A stretch of 14,314 nt of DNA, from assembly GCA_964575235.1 (NCBI GenBank), contig CAZNQG010000089.1, forward strand, positions 1 to 14,314, read 5' to 3'. Position 1 is the first letter of the stretch, and every line of letters starts with the position of its first letter. The notes below the pieces were generated by a model. That model was given only the letters and a program-made list of their open reading frames with translations. It searched no databases and was not told where the DNA came from. The DNA comes from SM23-62 sp964575235 (GTDB lineage: Bacteria > Bacteroidota > Bacteroidia > Bacteroidales > SM23-62). Of this stretch, positions 1-5,606 are shown piece after piece. A program made the translations under genes and the position numbers.

Positions 1-54
1 CCCCCGACCTGCTGATTACAAATCAGCTGCTCTGACCAGCTGAGCTACATTGGC
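1..54 (-). tRNA. tRNA-Thr (anticodon UGU), 3' part cut off by window edge
   Basis: Read on the minus strand, the 5' end is base 54. A 7-nt acceptor strand (54-48) is followed by TA, a D stem GCTC/GAGC, and an anticodon stem GCTGA/TCAGC. The anticodon loop is TTTGTAA, so the anticodon is TGT (bases 20-18), which decodes ACA and related threonine codons. The variable loop begins at the window edge, and the T arm and 3' acceptor strand lie outside. In Bacteroidia this tRNA usually opens a cluster of tRNAs leading to tuf; that is expectation from known genomes and cannot be seen here. A well-formed promoter lies upstream at 101-132. Confidence 0.95.
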
Positions 55-100
55 AAATCAAAGAACGTCAGGGCATAATACACCCTTGAAAATCGGTTCG

Positions 101-132
101 CAAATGTATAAATATTTTATTTATAACACAAA
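101..132 (-). promoter_or_regulatory. Bacteroidota-type promoter for the tRNA-Thr operon
   Basis: On the minus strand a TTTG box (132-129) is followed by a 20-nt spacer and TACATTTG (108-101). This matches the Bacteroidota consensus TTTG/TTG, about 19 nt, TAnnTTTG. Transcription would start near base 94, about 40 nt before the mature tRNA 5' end. It sits in the AT-rich gap between hpf and the tRNA, so the tRNA operon is probably transcribed separately from hpf. Confidence 0.6.
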
Positions 133-150
133 AAAAATACCCGCTTTATT

Positions 151-450
151 TCAGGCCCTTCTGAGTTTCGTCTTATGCTTCATAATCTGTCTTCTCAGGG
201 CCTCCACGGACAGGTCTGTAGACTCTTCGAAGGTCTTGCTCTGCTTCTTGGCAAAAAGCTCATTTCCGGGTAGGGTCAGCCGGATCTCCACCACCTTATT
301 CTCAAGATCCTGGGATTTATCCAGCCTCAAAAAAACCTCTGCACCGATGATGTCATCGAAAAACTGGATCAGTTTCCGGACTTTACCAGTGATAAAATCA
401 AGCAGCTTAACATCTGCATCAAACCGGATTGAATGAATTTTAATATCCAT
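151..450 (-). CDS. hpf: Ribosome hibernation-promoting factor, short form (HPF/YfiA family)
   Basis: The 99-residue product has the size and pattern of the short HPF/RaiA family. It opens with the strand MDIKIHSIRFDAD, continues with a helix rich in Lys and Phe (about 20-32), has the strand segments EVFLRLDK and KVVEIRLTLPG, and ends in a basic helix (about 80-99: ALRRQIMKHKTKLRRA). Family members bind the 30S subunit in the channel for mRNA and tRNA and inactivate or pair ribosomes in slow growth. The C-terminal dimerisation domain of long HPF is absent. The start is ATG with no Shine-Dalgarno sequence, as is usual in this phylum. The gene starts 13 bp after the stop of the recombinase gene and is probably co-transcribed with it. 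Its position before tRNA-Thr matches the arrangement known from Bacteroidia. Confidence 0.93.
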   Translation of the reverse strand: MDIKIHSIRFDADVKLLDFITGKVRKLIQFFDDIIGAEVFLRLDKSQDLENKVVEIRLTLPGNELFAKKQSKTFEESTDLSVEALRRQIMKHKTKLRRA

Positions 451-463
451 GTCGATTCAACTT

Positions 464-1351
464 TTATGCCCTCGGATGAGCTTGTTTATATATAGTAACG
501 AGTTTTTCAAATGTATTATGGGTGTAGACCTGTGTTGCCGCAAGGTTCGAATGGCCCAGGATCTCCTTGATGGCGTTCAGGTCTGCTCCGCGGTTCAGCA
601 TGTGGGTGGCAAAAGTATGTCGGAGCAGGTGGGGGCTCCGGTGTTCCATCGTGGTTACAAACCGGAGGTAGGAATTGACCACCTTGTACACAAACTTCGG
701 ATACAGGGGCCTGCCCTTGTCGGTCAACAGGAGGTTGGGACTTTCCCTTACCGGGAAGGCCTGGTTCCGGAGCCTTACGTAACGTTTGATTACATCCACA
801 TATGCCCGGTCGAAGGGAACGATCCTCTGTTTGTTCCGCTTACCGGTAACCCGGAGGTTCAGTTCAAAAAGGTCAACATCGCCGTCTCTCAGGCCGATCA
901 GTTCGGCCTGCCTCATGCCGGTGATGTAAAGGATCTCGATGATGAGCCGGTTGCGTATGCCGCTGAAATCCTCCCCGAAATCGAATTCATCCAACAGCAT
1001 GTCCATCTTTTCTTCTTCGACAAAAGAGGGAAGCTTCCGGCCGGACCGGGGACGTTGAACCTTATCCATCGGATTTACATGTATGTGCTGTTCACGCATC
1101 AGGTACTTGAAGAAGGATTTCAGGGTTGAGATCTTGCGGTTCACGGTGCGCGGGCTCTGCCCGGATTCCATCAGGCACATCACCCAGGAACGGATGATCC
1201 CGGCATCCGCCCGGCTGAGATCGGATCCGTCGCCGTGCTCCCTGAAATAAGCGTCAAACTGTTCCAGATCAGTCCTGTATGAAAGTATGGTATGATCTGA
1301 ATACCTTTTCTCAAACCGGAGATAATCCAGAAAGGATTCGTTATGATTCAT
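464..1351 (-). CDS. xerC: Tyrosine recombinase of the XerC/XerD family
   Basis: The 295-residue length fits chromosome-dimer-resolving Xer recombinases (about 298 residues in E. coli). The N-terminal SAM-like core-binding domain spans about 4-90 and includes SPRTVNRKISTLKSFFKYL. The catalytic domain follows from about 108. All catalytic residues are visible: Arg147 (in TGMRQAEL), Lys171 (TGKRNKQR), His241 and Arg244 (SPHLLRHTFATH), His267 (LGHSNL) and the nucleophile Tyr276 (TQVYTHN). It should cut and rejoin DNA at a dif-like site together with a partner Xer protein. Sequence alone does not say whether this is the XerC or the XerD partner; the symbol follows its usual naming at this locus. 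Integrase of a mobile element is unlikely: no element borders it and its neighbours are housekeeping genes. ATG start, no Shine-Dalgarno sequence. Confidence 0.9.
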   Translation of the reverse strand: MNHNESFLDYLRFEKRYSDHTILSYRTDLEQFDAYFREHGDGSDLSRADAGIIRSWVMCLMESGQSPRTVNRKISTLKSFFKYLMREQHIHVNPMDKVQRPRSGRKLPSFVEEEKMDMLLDEFDFGEDFSGIRNRLIIEILYITGMRQAELIGLRDGDVDLFELNLRVTGKRNKQRIVPFDRAYVDVIKRYVRLRNQAFPVRESPNLLLTDKGRPLYPKFVYKVVNSYLRFVTTMEHRSPHLLRHTFATHMLNRGADLNAIKEILGHSNLAATQVYTHNTFEKLVTIYKQAHPRA

Positions 1352-1367
1352 AAAGTTTACCGGGAGT

Positions 1368-1383
1368 CGGTTTCAAGAAACCG
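1368..1383 (-). promoter_or_regulatory. Perfect inverted repeat in the rpsU-xerC gap
   Basis: A 7-bp perfect inverted repeat (CGGTTTC/GAAACCG with two bases between, or a 6-bp stem with a 4-nt loop) lies 16 nt before the xerC start codon, in the 86-bp gap after rpsU. No T run follows on the minus strand, so a classical terminator is unlikely. It could act as an RNA processing or stability stem, or as an operator. The function is unknown. Confidence 0.35.
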
Positions 1384-1437
1384 GGGGACAAATAAGTTTT
1401 GATCGGCGCAGGACGGTGGTTGGAGGTCCGTGTATTC

Positions 1438-1629
1438 CTAGTTGTCCAGGTTCTGGAGTTTCTGGATGTACATGGCACGCTTTTTCGTCTGACGCCTTTT
1501 AACCGAGGGCTTTACATAGGCCTGACGCCCCCGTAATTCCTTAATGGTACCCGTTTTCTCGAATTTTCTTTTAAACTTTTTTAAAGCGCGCTCAATGTTT
1601 TCGCCTTCTTTGATTGGAACGACGATCAT
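1438..1629 (-). CDS. rpsU: 30S ribosomal protein bS21
   Basis: The 63-residue, strongly basic product has the bS21 signature. The N-terminus MIVVPIKEGENIERALKKFKRKFEKTG is the family pattern (written here as MIVVPIKEGENIERALKKFK followed by RKFEKTG), then RQAYVKPSVKRRQTKKRAMY. In Bacteroidota ribosomes, bS21 with bS18 and bS6 covers the anti-Shine-Dalgarno tail of 16S rRNA, which explains why most genes in the phylum lack Shine-Dalgarno sequences. This gene has an AGGAGA sequence at good distance from its ATG, which fits a feedback model in which ribosomes lacking bS21 translate rpsU preferentially. A consensus promoter lies upstream at 1662-1692. The recombinase gene follows after 86 bp. Confidence 0.96.
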   Translation of the reverse strand: MIVVPIKEGENIERALKKFKRKFEKTGTIKELRGRQAYVKPSVKRRQTKKRAMYIQKLQNLDN

Positions 1630-1634
1630 AATGT

Positions 1635-1640
1635 TCTCCT
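1635..1640 (-). promoter_or_regulatory. Shine-Dalgarno sequence of rpsU
   Basis: The minus-strand leader reads AAAGGATAGGAGAACATT directly before the ATG, placing AGGAG at -11 to -7. This is the best-formed Shine-Dalgarno sequence of the window. hpf, xerC, tamL, purL, the methyltransferase gene, the TamA-like gene and the repeat-protein gene show nothing comparable. fbaA has a shorter AAGGA, and the helix-hairpin-helix gene has a G-rich run placed too close to its start. Confidence 0.7.
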
Positions 1641-1661
1641 ATCCTTTAAATTATTGAGCGG

Positions 1662-1692
1662 CAAATTTATTAATTGTATCAGATTATTCAAA
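1662..1692 (-). promoter_or_regulatory. Bacteroidota-type promoter for rpsU
   Basis: On the minus strand TTTG (1692-1689) is followed by a 19-nt spacer and TAAATTTG (1669-1662). Both boxes fit the phylum consensus exactly. Transcription would start near 1655, giving a leader of about 26 nt that contains the rpsU Shine-Dalgarno sequence. It probably drives rpsU, xerC and hpf. Confidence 0.65.
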
Positions 1693-1852
1693 AAAAATCA
1701 TAAAAATTTCATACGCACAAGGATTATGTTCGTTTTTAGATTGATTTTAAATTGAAAATGCTGCCGGACAGAAACTTATACTTATGGTTCCTACCAAGTG
1801 GTTGAATCAGTAAAATACAAAAAAACGGGGAAGAAATCCAGAATTTGGTGTT

Positions 1853-1895
1853 AAAAAAGATTAAAAATCCCTGATCCCTTGCCGGGCGGGCAAGG
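1853..1895 (-). terminator. Probable intrinsic terminator after the transporter/helix-hairpin-helix unit
   Basis: Read on the minus strand, a GC-rich 7-bp stem CCTTGCC/GGCAAGG with a 5-nt loop (1895-1877) is followed by two T runs (TTTTT at 1867-1863 and TTTTTT at 1858-1853). The first T run begins 9 nt after the stem, further than in a textbook terminator. A small AT stem (GATT/AATC, around 1869-1859) lies just before the second T run and may be the actual release point. It lies about 60 bp after the stop codon at 1957. Confidence 0.5.
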
Positions 1896-1956
1896 CCCGG
1901 GATTCCGGCCGGCTGTTCCCCCGCCCCGAAAAGCCATTTCATTTTTACTGCGTTGT

Positions 1957-2949
1957 TCAGCGGCCGGCCTTCAGGTAGGGGCGGATCTTGAGGAAGACCG
2001 AATCCGGCAGGAGGCGGTTTTCAACCACCTGTTCAGCGGTTTCGAAAGCACCCATCCGTTCACGGAACGCCACAAGAGCCCCCGCCTGGTAAGCATCCAG
2101 GTAGGGATGCCGGGAAAGCCCCTCGGCATCCAGAAGGTTCAGGTCCAGTTTCCGGAGCAGGCTGGTATCGATGGTGCTGCGTGCGGCCAGTTCCCGGTAT
2201 TGCTTGGGACTGAACCCGTAGACTTCCCTGAGTTGTTCCCGGCCGTAGAATCCCCCCAGCAATTCCCGGTATCGGATGATCCGGCGGGCGAATGTGGGAC
2301 CGATACCGTACACGGAAAGCAGTTGCAGGGAGTCCGCCGCATTCAGTTCAAACATCCCCGTGCTTATGCCCGGGGAAACAATGGGGGAAACATCCACAAC
2401 GCTCCGGCCAGAGGGAACACCGGGGGAATCCCCTTTTGCGTTCCCGCCGGCGGGAACCATCGCGAAGGCCCGGTCGCCTGCAGCACCTGTCTGCGTACCT
2501 TTGAACTTCGTGCCGGGACGTCCTGTCCCTTCGATCCGTATGTAAGGCTGCAAGCGCCGGAAGACCGCCTCTTCCATCCCGTATACCCGGAGCAGGTCCG
2601 AATCACGCCGAAACAGTCCCCCCGCATTCCGGTAATTTATCAGGATCCCGGCCACCCCGGGGGAGATCCCCAACCGGACCAGGTCCCCAAACGCGGCCGT
2701 ATTCGGATCGAATGTAAAAAGATCCGTCACCGAGGCCACGGCCGACGGAACGGTCCCCTTCCGGAGCGAATCCAGCATGGCTTCCACATCCTCTGCGGCA
2801 GGACCGTGTATTTTTCCCCCGTGACGCGGCAGGAAGGGAAGGACCGTCCTCAGGGATAACAGGAGGATGATGAGAGCGAGCAGGACCCGGAAGCCCCGCC
2901 TTTCACCGCGCGAAAGCGAGAGATATTCCCTGAGCAGCCTCCGGAACAT
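1957..2949 (-). CDS. Membrane-anchored helix-hairpin-helix protein (ComEA-like DNA-binding domains)
   Basis: The 330-residue product starts with a basic cytoplasmic segment (1-21), then one hydrophobic membrane helix (about 22-40, VLLALIILLLSLRTVLPFL). The rest carries helix-hairpin-helix units of the ComEA/OB-nuclease kind: about 84-140 (VRLGISPGVAGILINYRNAG), 199-260 (ELNAADSLQLLSVYGIGP and ARRIIRYREL) and a more divergent one at 266-327 (LDLNLLDAEGLSRHP). A Gly/Pro-rich linker (about 141-198) separates the first two. Such domains bind DNA through the backbone; in ComEA they act in DNA uptake outside the inner membrane. Whether this protein takes part in uptake is not shown: no comEC or pilus gene is near. 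It lies 16 bp after the transporter gene, so both are probably on one transcript. The ATG start follows a G-rich run. Confidence 0.8.
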   Translation of the reverse strand: MFRRLLREYLSLSRGERRGFRVLLALIILLLSLRTVLPFLPRHGGKIHGPAAEDVEAMLDSLRKGTVPSAVASVTDLFTFDPNTAAFGDLVRLGISPGVAGILINYRNAGGLFRRDSDLLRVYGMEEAVFRRLQPYIRIEGTGRPGTKFKGTQTGAAGDRAFAMVPAGGNAKGDSPGVPSGRSVVDVSPIVSPGISTGMFELNAADSLQLLSVYGIGPTFARRIIRYRELLGGFYGREQLREVYGFSPKQYRELAARSTIDTSLLRKLDLNLLDAEGLSRHPYLDAYQAGALVAFRERMGAFETAEQVVENRLLPDSVFLKIRPYLKAGR

Positions 2950-2965
2950 ACCCCTCCCCTTTCTT

Positions 2966-4330
2966 TTAGAATCTGATGATGCCTAATCCGTTGAGAAATA
3001 CGATGGCGATGGCGATCGGTGCAACGATGCGGATGATGTAAAGGAATACGAACAGAAACCTTGCCCGCAGGCTGCCCCGGTTCGAGATTTCCTGCCGTAC
3101 CAGTTTCTTTCCCATGAACCACCCGACGAAGATAACGATGAAAAATCCGCCCAGGGGCAGCAGGATGTTTGCAGAGGTGAAATTGAGCAGTTCGAAGACG
3201 TTCTTCCCGAAAAGCGTCATGTTCTCGAACCAGCCCCAGGAACCGGCTGCAAGGATACCCAGCAGGGAGATCAATCCCGTGGCCAGGATGGTGGCCTTCC
3301 TTCGGGTCATCTTCAGTTCCTCCACAAAATATGCCACCACGACCTCGAGCACCGAAATCGTCGAGGTCAGTGCTGCCAAGGCAAGCAATACGAAGAACAT
3401 CAGGGAGAAAAAATAGCCCCCGGCCATCTGCTGGAAGATGTTGGGCAGGGTAATGAACACCAGGTTCTCGCCGGCTGCAGGATCTATGCCGAACGCGAAA
3501 ACAGCCGGGAAAATGGCCATTCCCGCCAGGACGGCAATGAAGGTATCCGCCAGTGAAACGCTGATCGCCGTATTGGCAAGGTTATCGATTTTCTGGATGT
3601 AGGACCCGTACGTGATCAGGGTGCCCATCCCTATGCTCAGGGAGAAAAAGGCCTGCCCCAGGGCCTCCAGGATGGTCCCGGCCGAAAGCTTTGAAAAATC
3701 GGGCTTGAAAAGGAAGTGAAGCCCCTCCACTGCCCCTGGAAGGGTAACGGACCGGATGATGAGTACGATCAGGATCAGCAGCAGTACCGGCATGAGGATC
3801 TTGGCGTATTTCTCGATCCCGTTCCGTATACCGGAAATAACGATGGAAGCCGTCAGGACCATGAATACCAGGAACCATATGACGGGTCTCCAGGACCCGG
3901 CCCGGAACGCGTTGAACATATCGCCCAGTTCCGTGGGGGTTTTTCCTGCAAACCCGTTGACGATGCTCTGGTAGAGGTATTCGAGCGTCCATCCCGCAAC
4001 CGCCGCATAAAATGCCAGGATCATGAAGGCGGCTCCCACCCCCATGAGGCCGATCAGGAACCAGGGCCTTCCGGGTGCCAGCTTCAGGAAGGCGCCCACG
4101 GGATTGCGCTGGGTGCTCCTCCCGATGGTGAATTCCGAAAGCATCACCGGTATACCGATGGCCAGCACAAAGCCCAGGTAAAGCATCAGGAAGGCCCCTC
4201 CGCCGTTTTCCCCGGCCACATAGGGGAACCTCCATATGTTTCCCAGGCCGATGGCCGAACCGGCTGCGGCAGCTATGACGCCGAACTTACTTGTGAAACT
4301 GTCGCGTCCCGGTGAGGGAATACCTGCCAT
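2966..4330 (-). CDS. Sodium-dependent transporter, neurotransmitter:sodium symporter (SLC6/LeuT) family
   Basis: The 454-residue protein is almost entirely membrane helices. The first helix carries the family hallmark AAAGSAIGLGNIWRFPY (20-36) followed by ENGGGAFLMLY. In LeuT the matching segment GNAVGLGN binds sodium and substrate; here Ala26 and Asn31 align with the sodium ligands Ala22 and Asn27. Further family marks are GIPVMLSEFTIGR (59-71) and the helix AGWTLEYLYQSI after the third membrane segment. The protein should import an amino acid or similar solute with sodium across the inner membrane; the substrate cannot be told from sequence. Length is within the range of bacterial members. 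ATG start 50 bp after fbaA; no clear promoter in this gap, so read-through from fbaA is possible. Confidence 0.92.
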   Translation of the reverse strand: MAGIPSPGRDSFTSKFGVIAAAAGSAIGLGNIWRFPYVAGENGGGAFLMLYLGFVLAIGIPVMLSEFTIGRSTQRNPVGAFLKLAPGRPWFLIGLMGVGAAFMILAFYAAVAGWTLEYLYQSIVNGFAGKTPTELGDMFNAFRAGSWRPVIWFLVFMVLTASIVISGIRNGIEKYAKILMPVLLLILIVLIIRSVTLPGAVEGLHFLFKPDFSKLSAGTILEALGQAFFSLSIGMGTLITYGSYIQKIDNLANTAISVSLADTFIAVLAGMAIFPAVFAFGIDPAAGENLVFITLPNIFQQMAGGYFFSLMFFVLLALAALTSTISVLEVVVAYFVEELKMTRRKATILATGLISLLGILAAGSWGWFENMTLFGKNVFELLNFTSANILLPLGGFFIVIFVGWFMGKKLVRQEISNRGSLRARFLFVFLYIIRIVAPIAIAIVFLNGLGIIRF

Positions 4331-4380
4331 TTTTAACCCTTAATGCTGGAATCTGCGTTTTCTCGCAATCGCGCGGAATA

Positions 4381-5460
4381 TTAATTCCGGTCCACGCAGT
4401 TCAGGTCCTCGAATGCCAGCTTCAGCCTTTCCACCATTGAATTCTCTCCTTCCCTCAACCAGGCCCTCGGGTCGTACTTCTTCTTGTTGGGCTTTTCGGG
4501 ACCCTCCGGGTTGCCGATCTGGCCCTGCAGGTAATCCCGGTTTGCCCGTTCGTAATTCCGTACCCCGTCCCAGAAAGCCCACTGGGTGTCGGTGTCGATG
4601 TTCATCTTGATCACCCCGTAGCTGACGGCTTCCCGGATCTCTTCACGGCTGGAGCCCGACCCCCCGTGGAACACGAAATTGACCGGCTTCGGTCCGGTTT
4701 TGAATTTTTCCTGGATATAGTTCTGTGAATTATGCAGGATCCTGGGCGTAAGTTTTACGTTGCCCGGTTTGTAGACACCGTGTACGTTCCCGAAGGAAGC
4801 CGCTACGGTGAATGCATCGCTCACCCTGCCCAGTTCCTCGTAGGCATAGGCCACGTCTTCGGGCTGGGTGTAAAGCCTGGAACTGTCGATGCCGGAATGG
4901 TCCACCCCGTCTTCCTCCCCGCCTGTAACCCCGAGCTCGACCTCAAGGGTCATATCTATTTTGCTCATGCGTTCAAGATACCTTTTGCAGGTCTCGATAT
5001 TCTCCTTCAGGGGTTCCGCCGAGAGGTCGATCATATGCGAACTGAACAGGGGTTTTCCCCATGTCTCGTAATGCCTTTCCCCGGCGTCCAGGAGTCCGTC
5101 GATCCAGGGCAGCAGCTTGCGTGCCGCATGGTCGGTATGCATGAGCACGGCAACTCCGTACATTTCGGCCAGGTGGTGCACATGCTTTGCACCGATCACG
5201 CCCCCGGCAACGGCAGCCTGCTGCTTGTCGTTGGGCAGGCTCTTCCCGGCCCAGAAGATCGCTCCCCCGTTCGAGAACTGGATGATTACGGGAGAATTGA
5301 CGGCTCTCGCCGCTTCCATGACCGCGTTGACCGTGTTGGTGCCCACTGCATTGACGGCCGGCAGGGCAAATTCGTTCTCCCGTGCAACCTGGAAAAGTTT
5401 TTGCACGTCGGCTCCGAGGACCACCCCGGGTTTTACTGCATCGAAAACTTTTGATGACAT
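4381..5460 (-). CDS. fbaA: Class II (zinc-dependent) fructose-bisphosphate aldolase
   Basis: The 359-residue length equals that of E. coli FbaA, and the sequence aligns end to end by eye. The enzyme splits fructose 1,6-bisphosphate into dihydroxyacetone phosphate and glyceraldehyde 3-phosphate, and runs in reverse in gluconeogenesis. The catalytic Asp110 and zinc ligand His111 lie in LMHTDHAARKLLPW, Glu175 in LEVELGVTGGEEDGVDH, His227 in NVHGVYKPGN and zinc ligand His265 in FHGGSGSS. The substrate-binding segment MNIDTDTQWAFWDG (286-299) is intact. The Cys after the zinc His in E. coli (HTDHC) is Ala here, outside the known catalytic set. The gene has its own likely promoter at 5486-5517 and a weak AAGGA ribosome-binding sequence at -11 to -7. 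Confidence 0.97.
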   Translation of the reverse strand: MSSKVFDAVKPGVVLGADVQKLFQVARENEFALPAVNAVGTNTVNAVMEAARAVNSPVIIQFSNGGAIFWAGKSLPNDKQQAAVAGGVIGAKHVHHLAEMYGVAVLMHTDHAARKLLPWIDGLLDAGERHYETWGKPLFSSHMIDLSAEPLKENIETCKRYLERMSKIDMTLEVELGVTGGEEDGVDHSGIDSSRLYTQPEDVAYAYEELGRVSDAFTVAASFGNVHGVYKPGNVKLTPRILHNSQNYIQEKFKTGPKPVNFVFHGGSGSSREEIREAVSYGVIKMNIDTDTQWAFWDGVRNYERANRDYLQGQIGNPEGPEKPNKKKYDPRAWLREGENSMVERLKLAFEDLNCVDRN

Positions 5461-5485
5461 CTGTATTCCTTTTAAATGATTTCCG

Positions 5486-5517
5486 CAAAAATAGAAGATT
5501 CGGGGATAGAATGAAAA
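5486..5517 (-). promoter_or_regulatory. Likely Bacteroidota-type promoter for fbaA
   Basis: On the minus strand TATTTTTG (5493-5486) matches TAnnTTTG. A near-match TTTTC (5517-5513) stands 19 nt upstream in place of TTTG. Transcription would start near 5479, giving a leader of about 20 nt. It lies in the 146-bp gap after tamL. Confidence 0.5.
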
Positions 5518-5606
5518 GAACCGCAGTAATATTTTCGGAAGCCCGCCGCAGAACCCACCGGTCAGGCATGTAAAAAATCGAGGGAATCAGATGCGATGCC
5601 TGTATC

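Larger units (their letters stand above)
1630..1956. other. 327-bp intergenic region between rpsU and the helix-hairpin-helix gene
   Basis: This is the only stretch above 300 bp without a gene. Its left part (1630-1700) holds the rpsU leader, Shine-Dalgarno sequence and promoter. Its right part (1853-1895) holds a likely terminator for the upstream minus-strand unit. The AT-rich middle (about 1700-1850) shows no convincing second promoter, RNA gene or repeat. A 68-codon minus-strand reading frame (1736-1942) crosses the terminator stem and shows no gene-like character. Confidence 0.6.

Noticed and set aside
464..1351. The tyrosine recombinase as the integrase of a mobile element next to a tRNA gene.
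   Set aside because: hpf stands between it and the tRNA, no attachment-site repeat or cargo genes are visible, and the order rpsU-xerC-hpf-tRNA is a known chromosomal arrangement.
1736..1942. A 68-codon minus-strand frame after the helix-hairpin-helix gene.
   Set aside because: It runs through the terminator stem and AT-rich spacer, with no recognisable protein features.
3716..4315. A 199-codon plus-strand frame opposite the sodium symporter gene.
   Set aside because: It lies wholly within the conserved transporter gene and has a low-complexity charged composition typical of an antisense frame.
4374..4389. A small inverted repeat CGGAAT/ATTCCG over the fbaA stop codon, considered as a terminator.
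   Set aside because: The stem is short and AT-rich and no T run follows on the minus strand, so I do not call termination.
4973..5569. A 198-codon minus-strand frame overlapping fbaA in another frame.
   Set aside because: fbaA is unmistakable across the same bases; this frame is Arg- and Pro-rich, as expected for a shadow of a G+C-rich gene.
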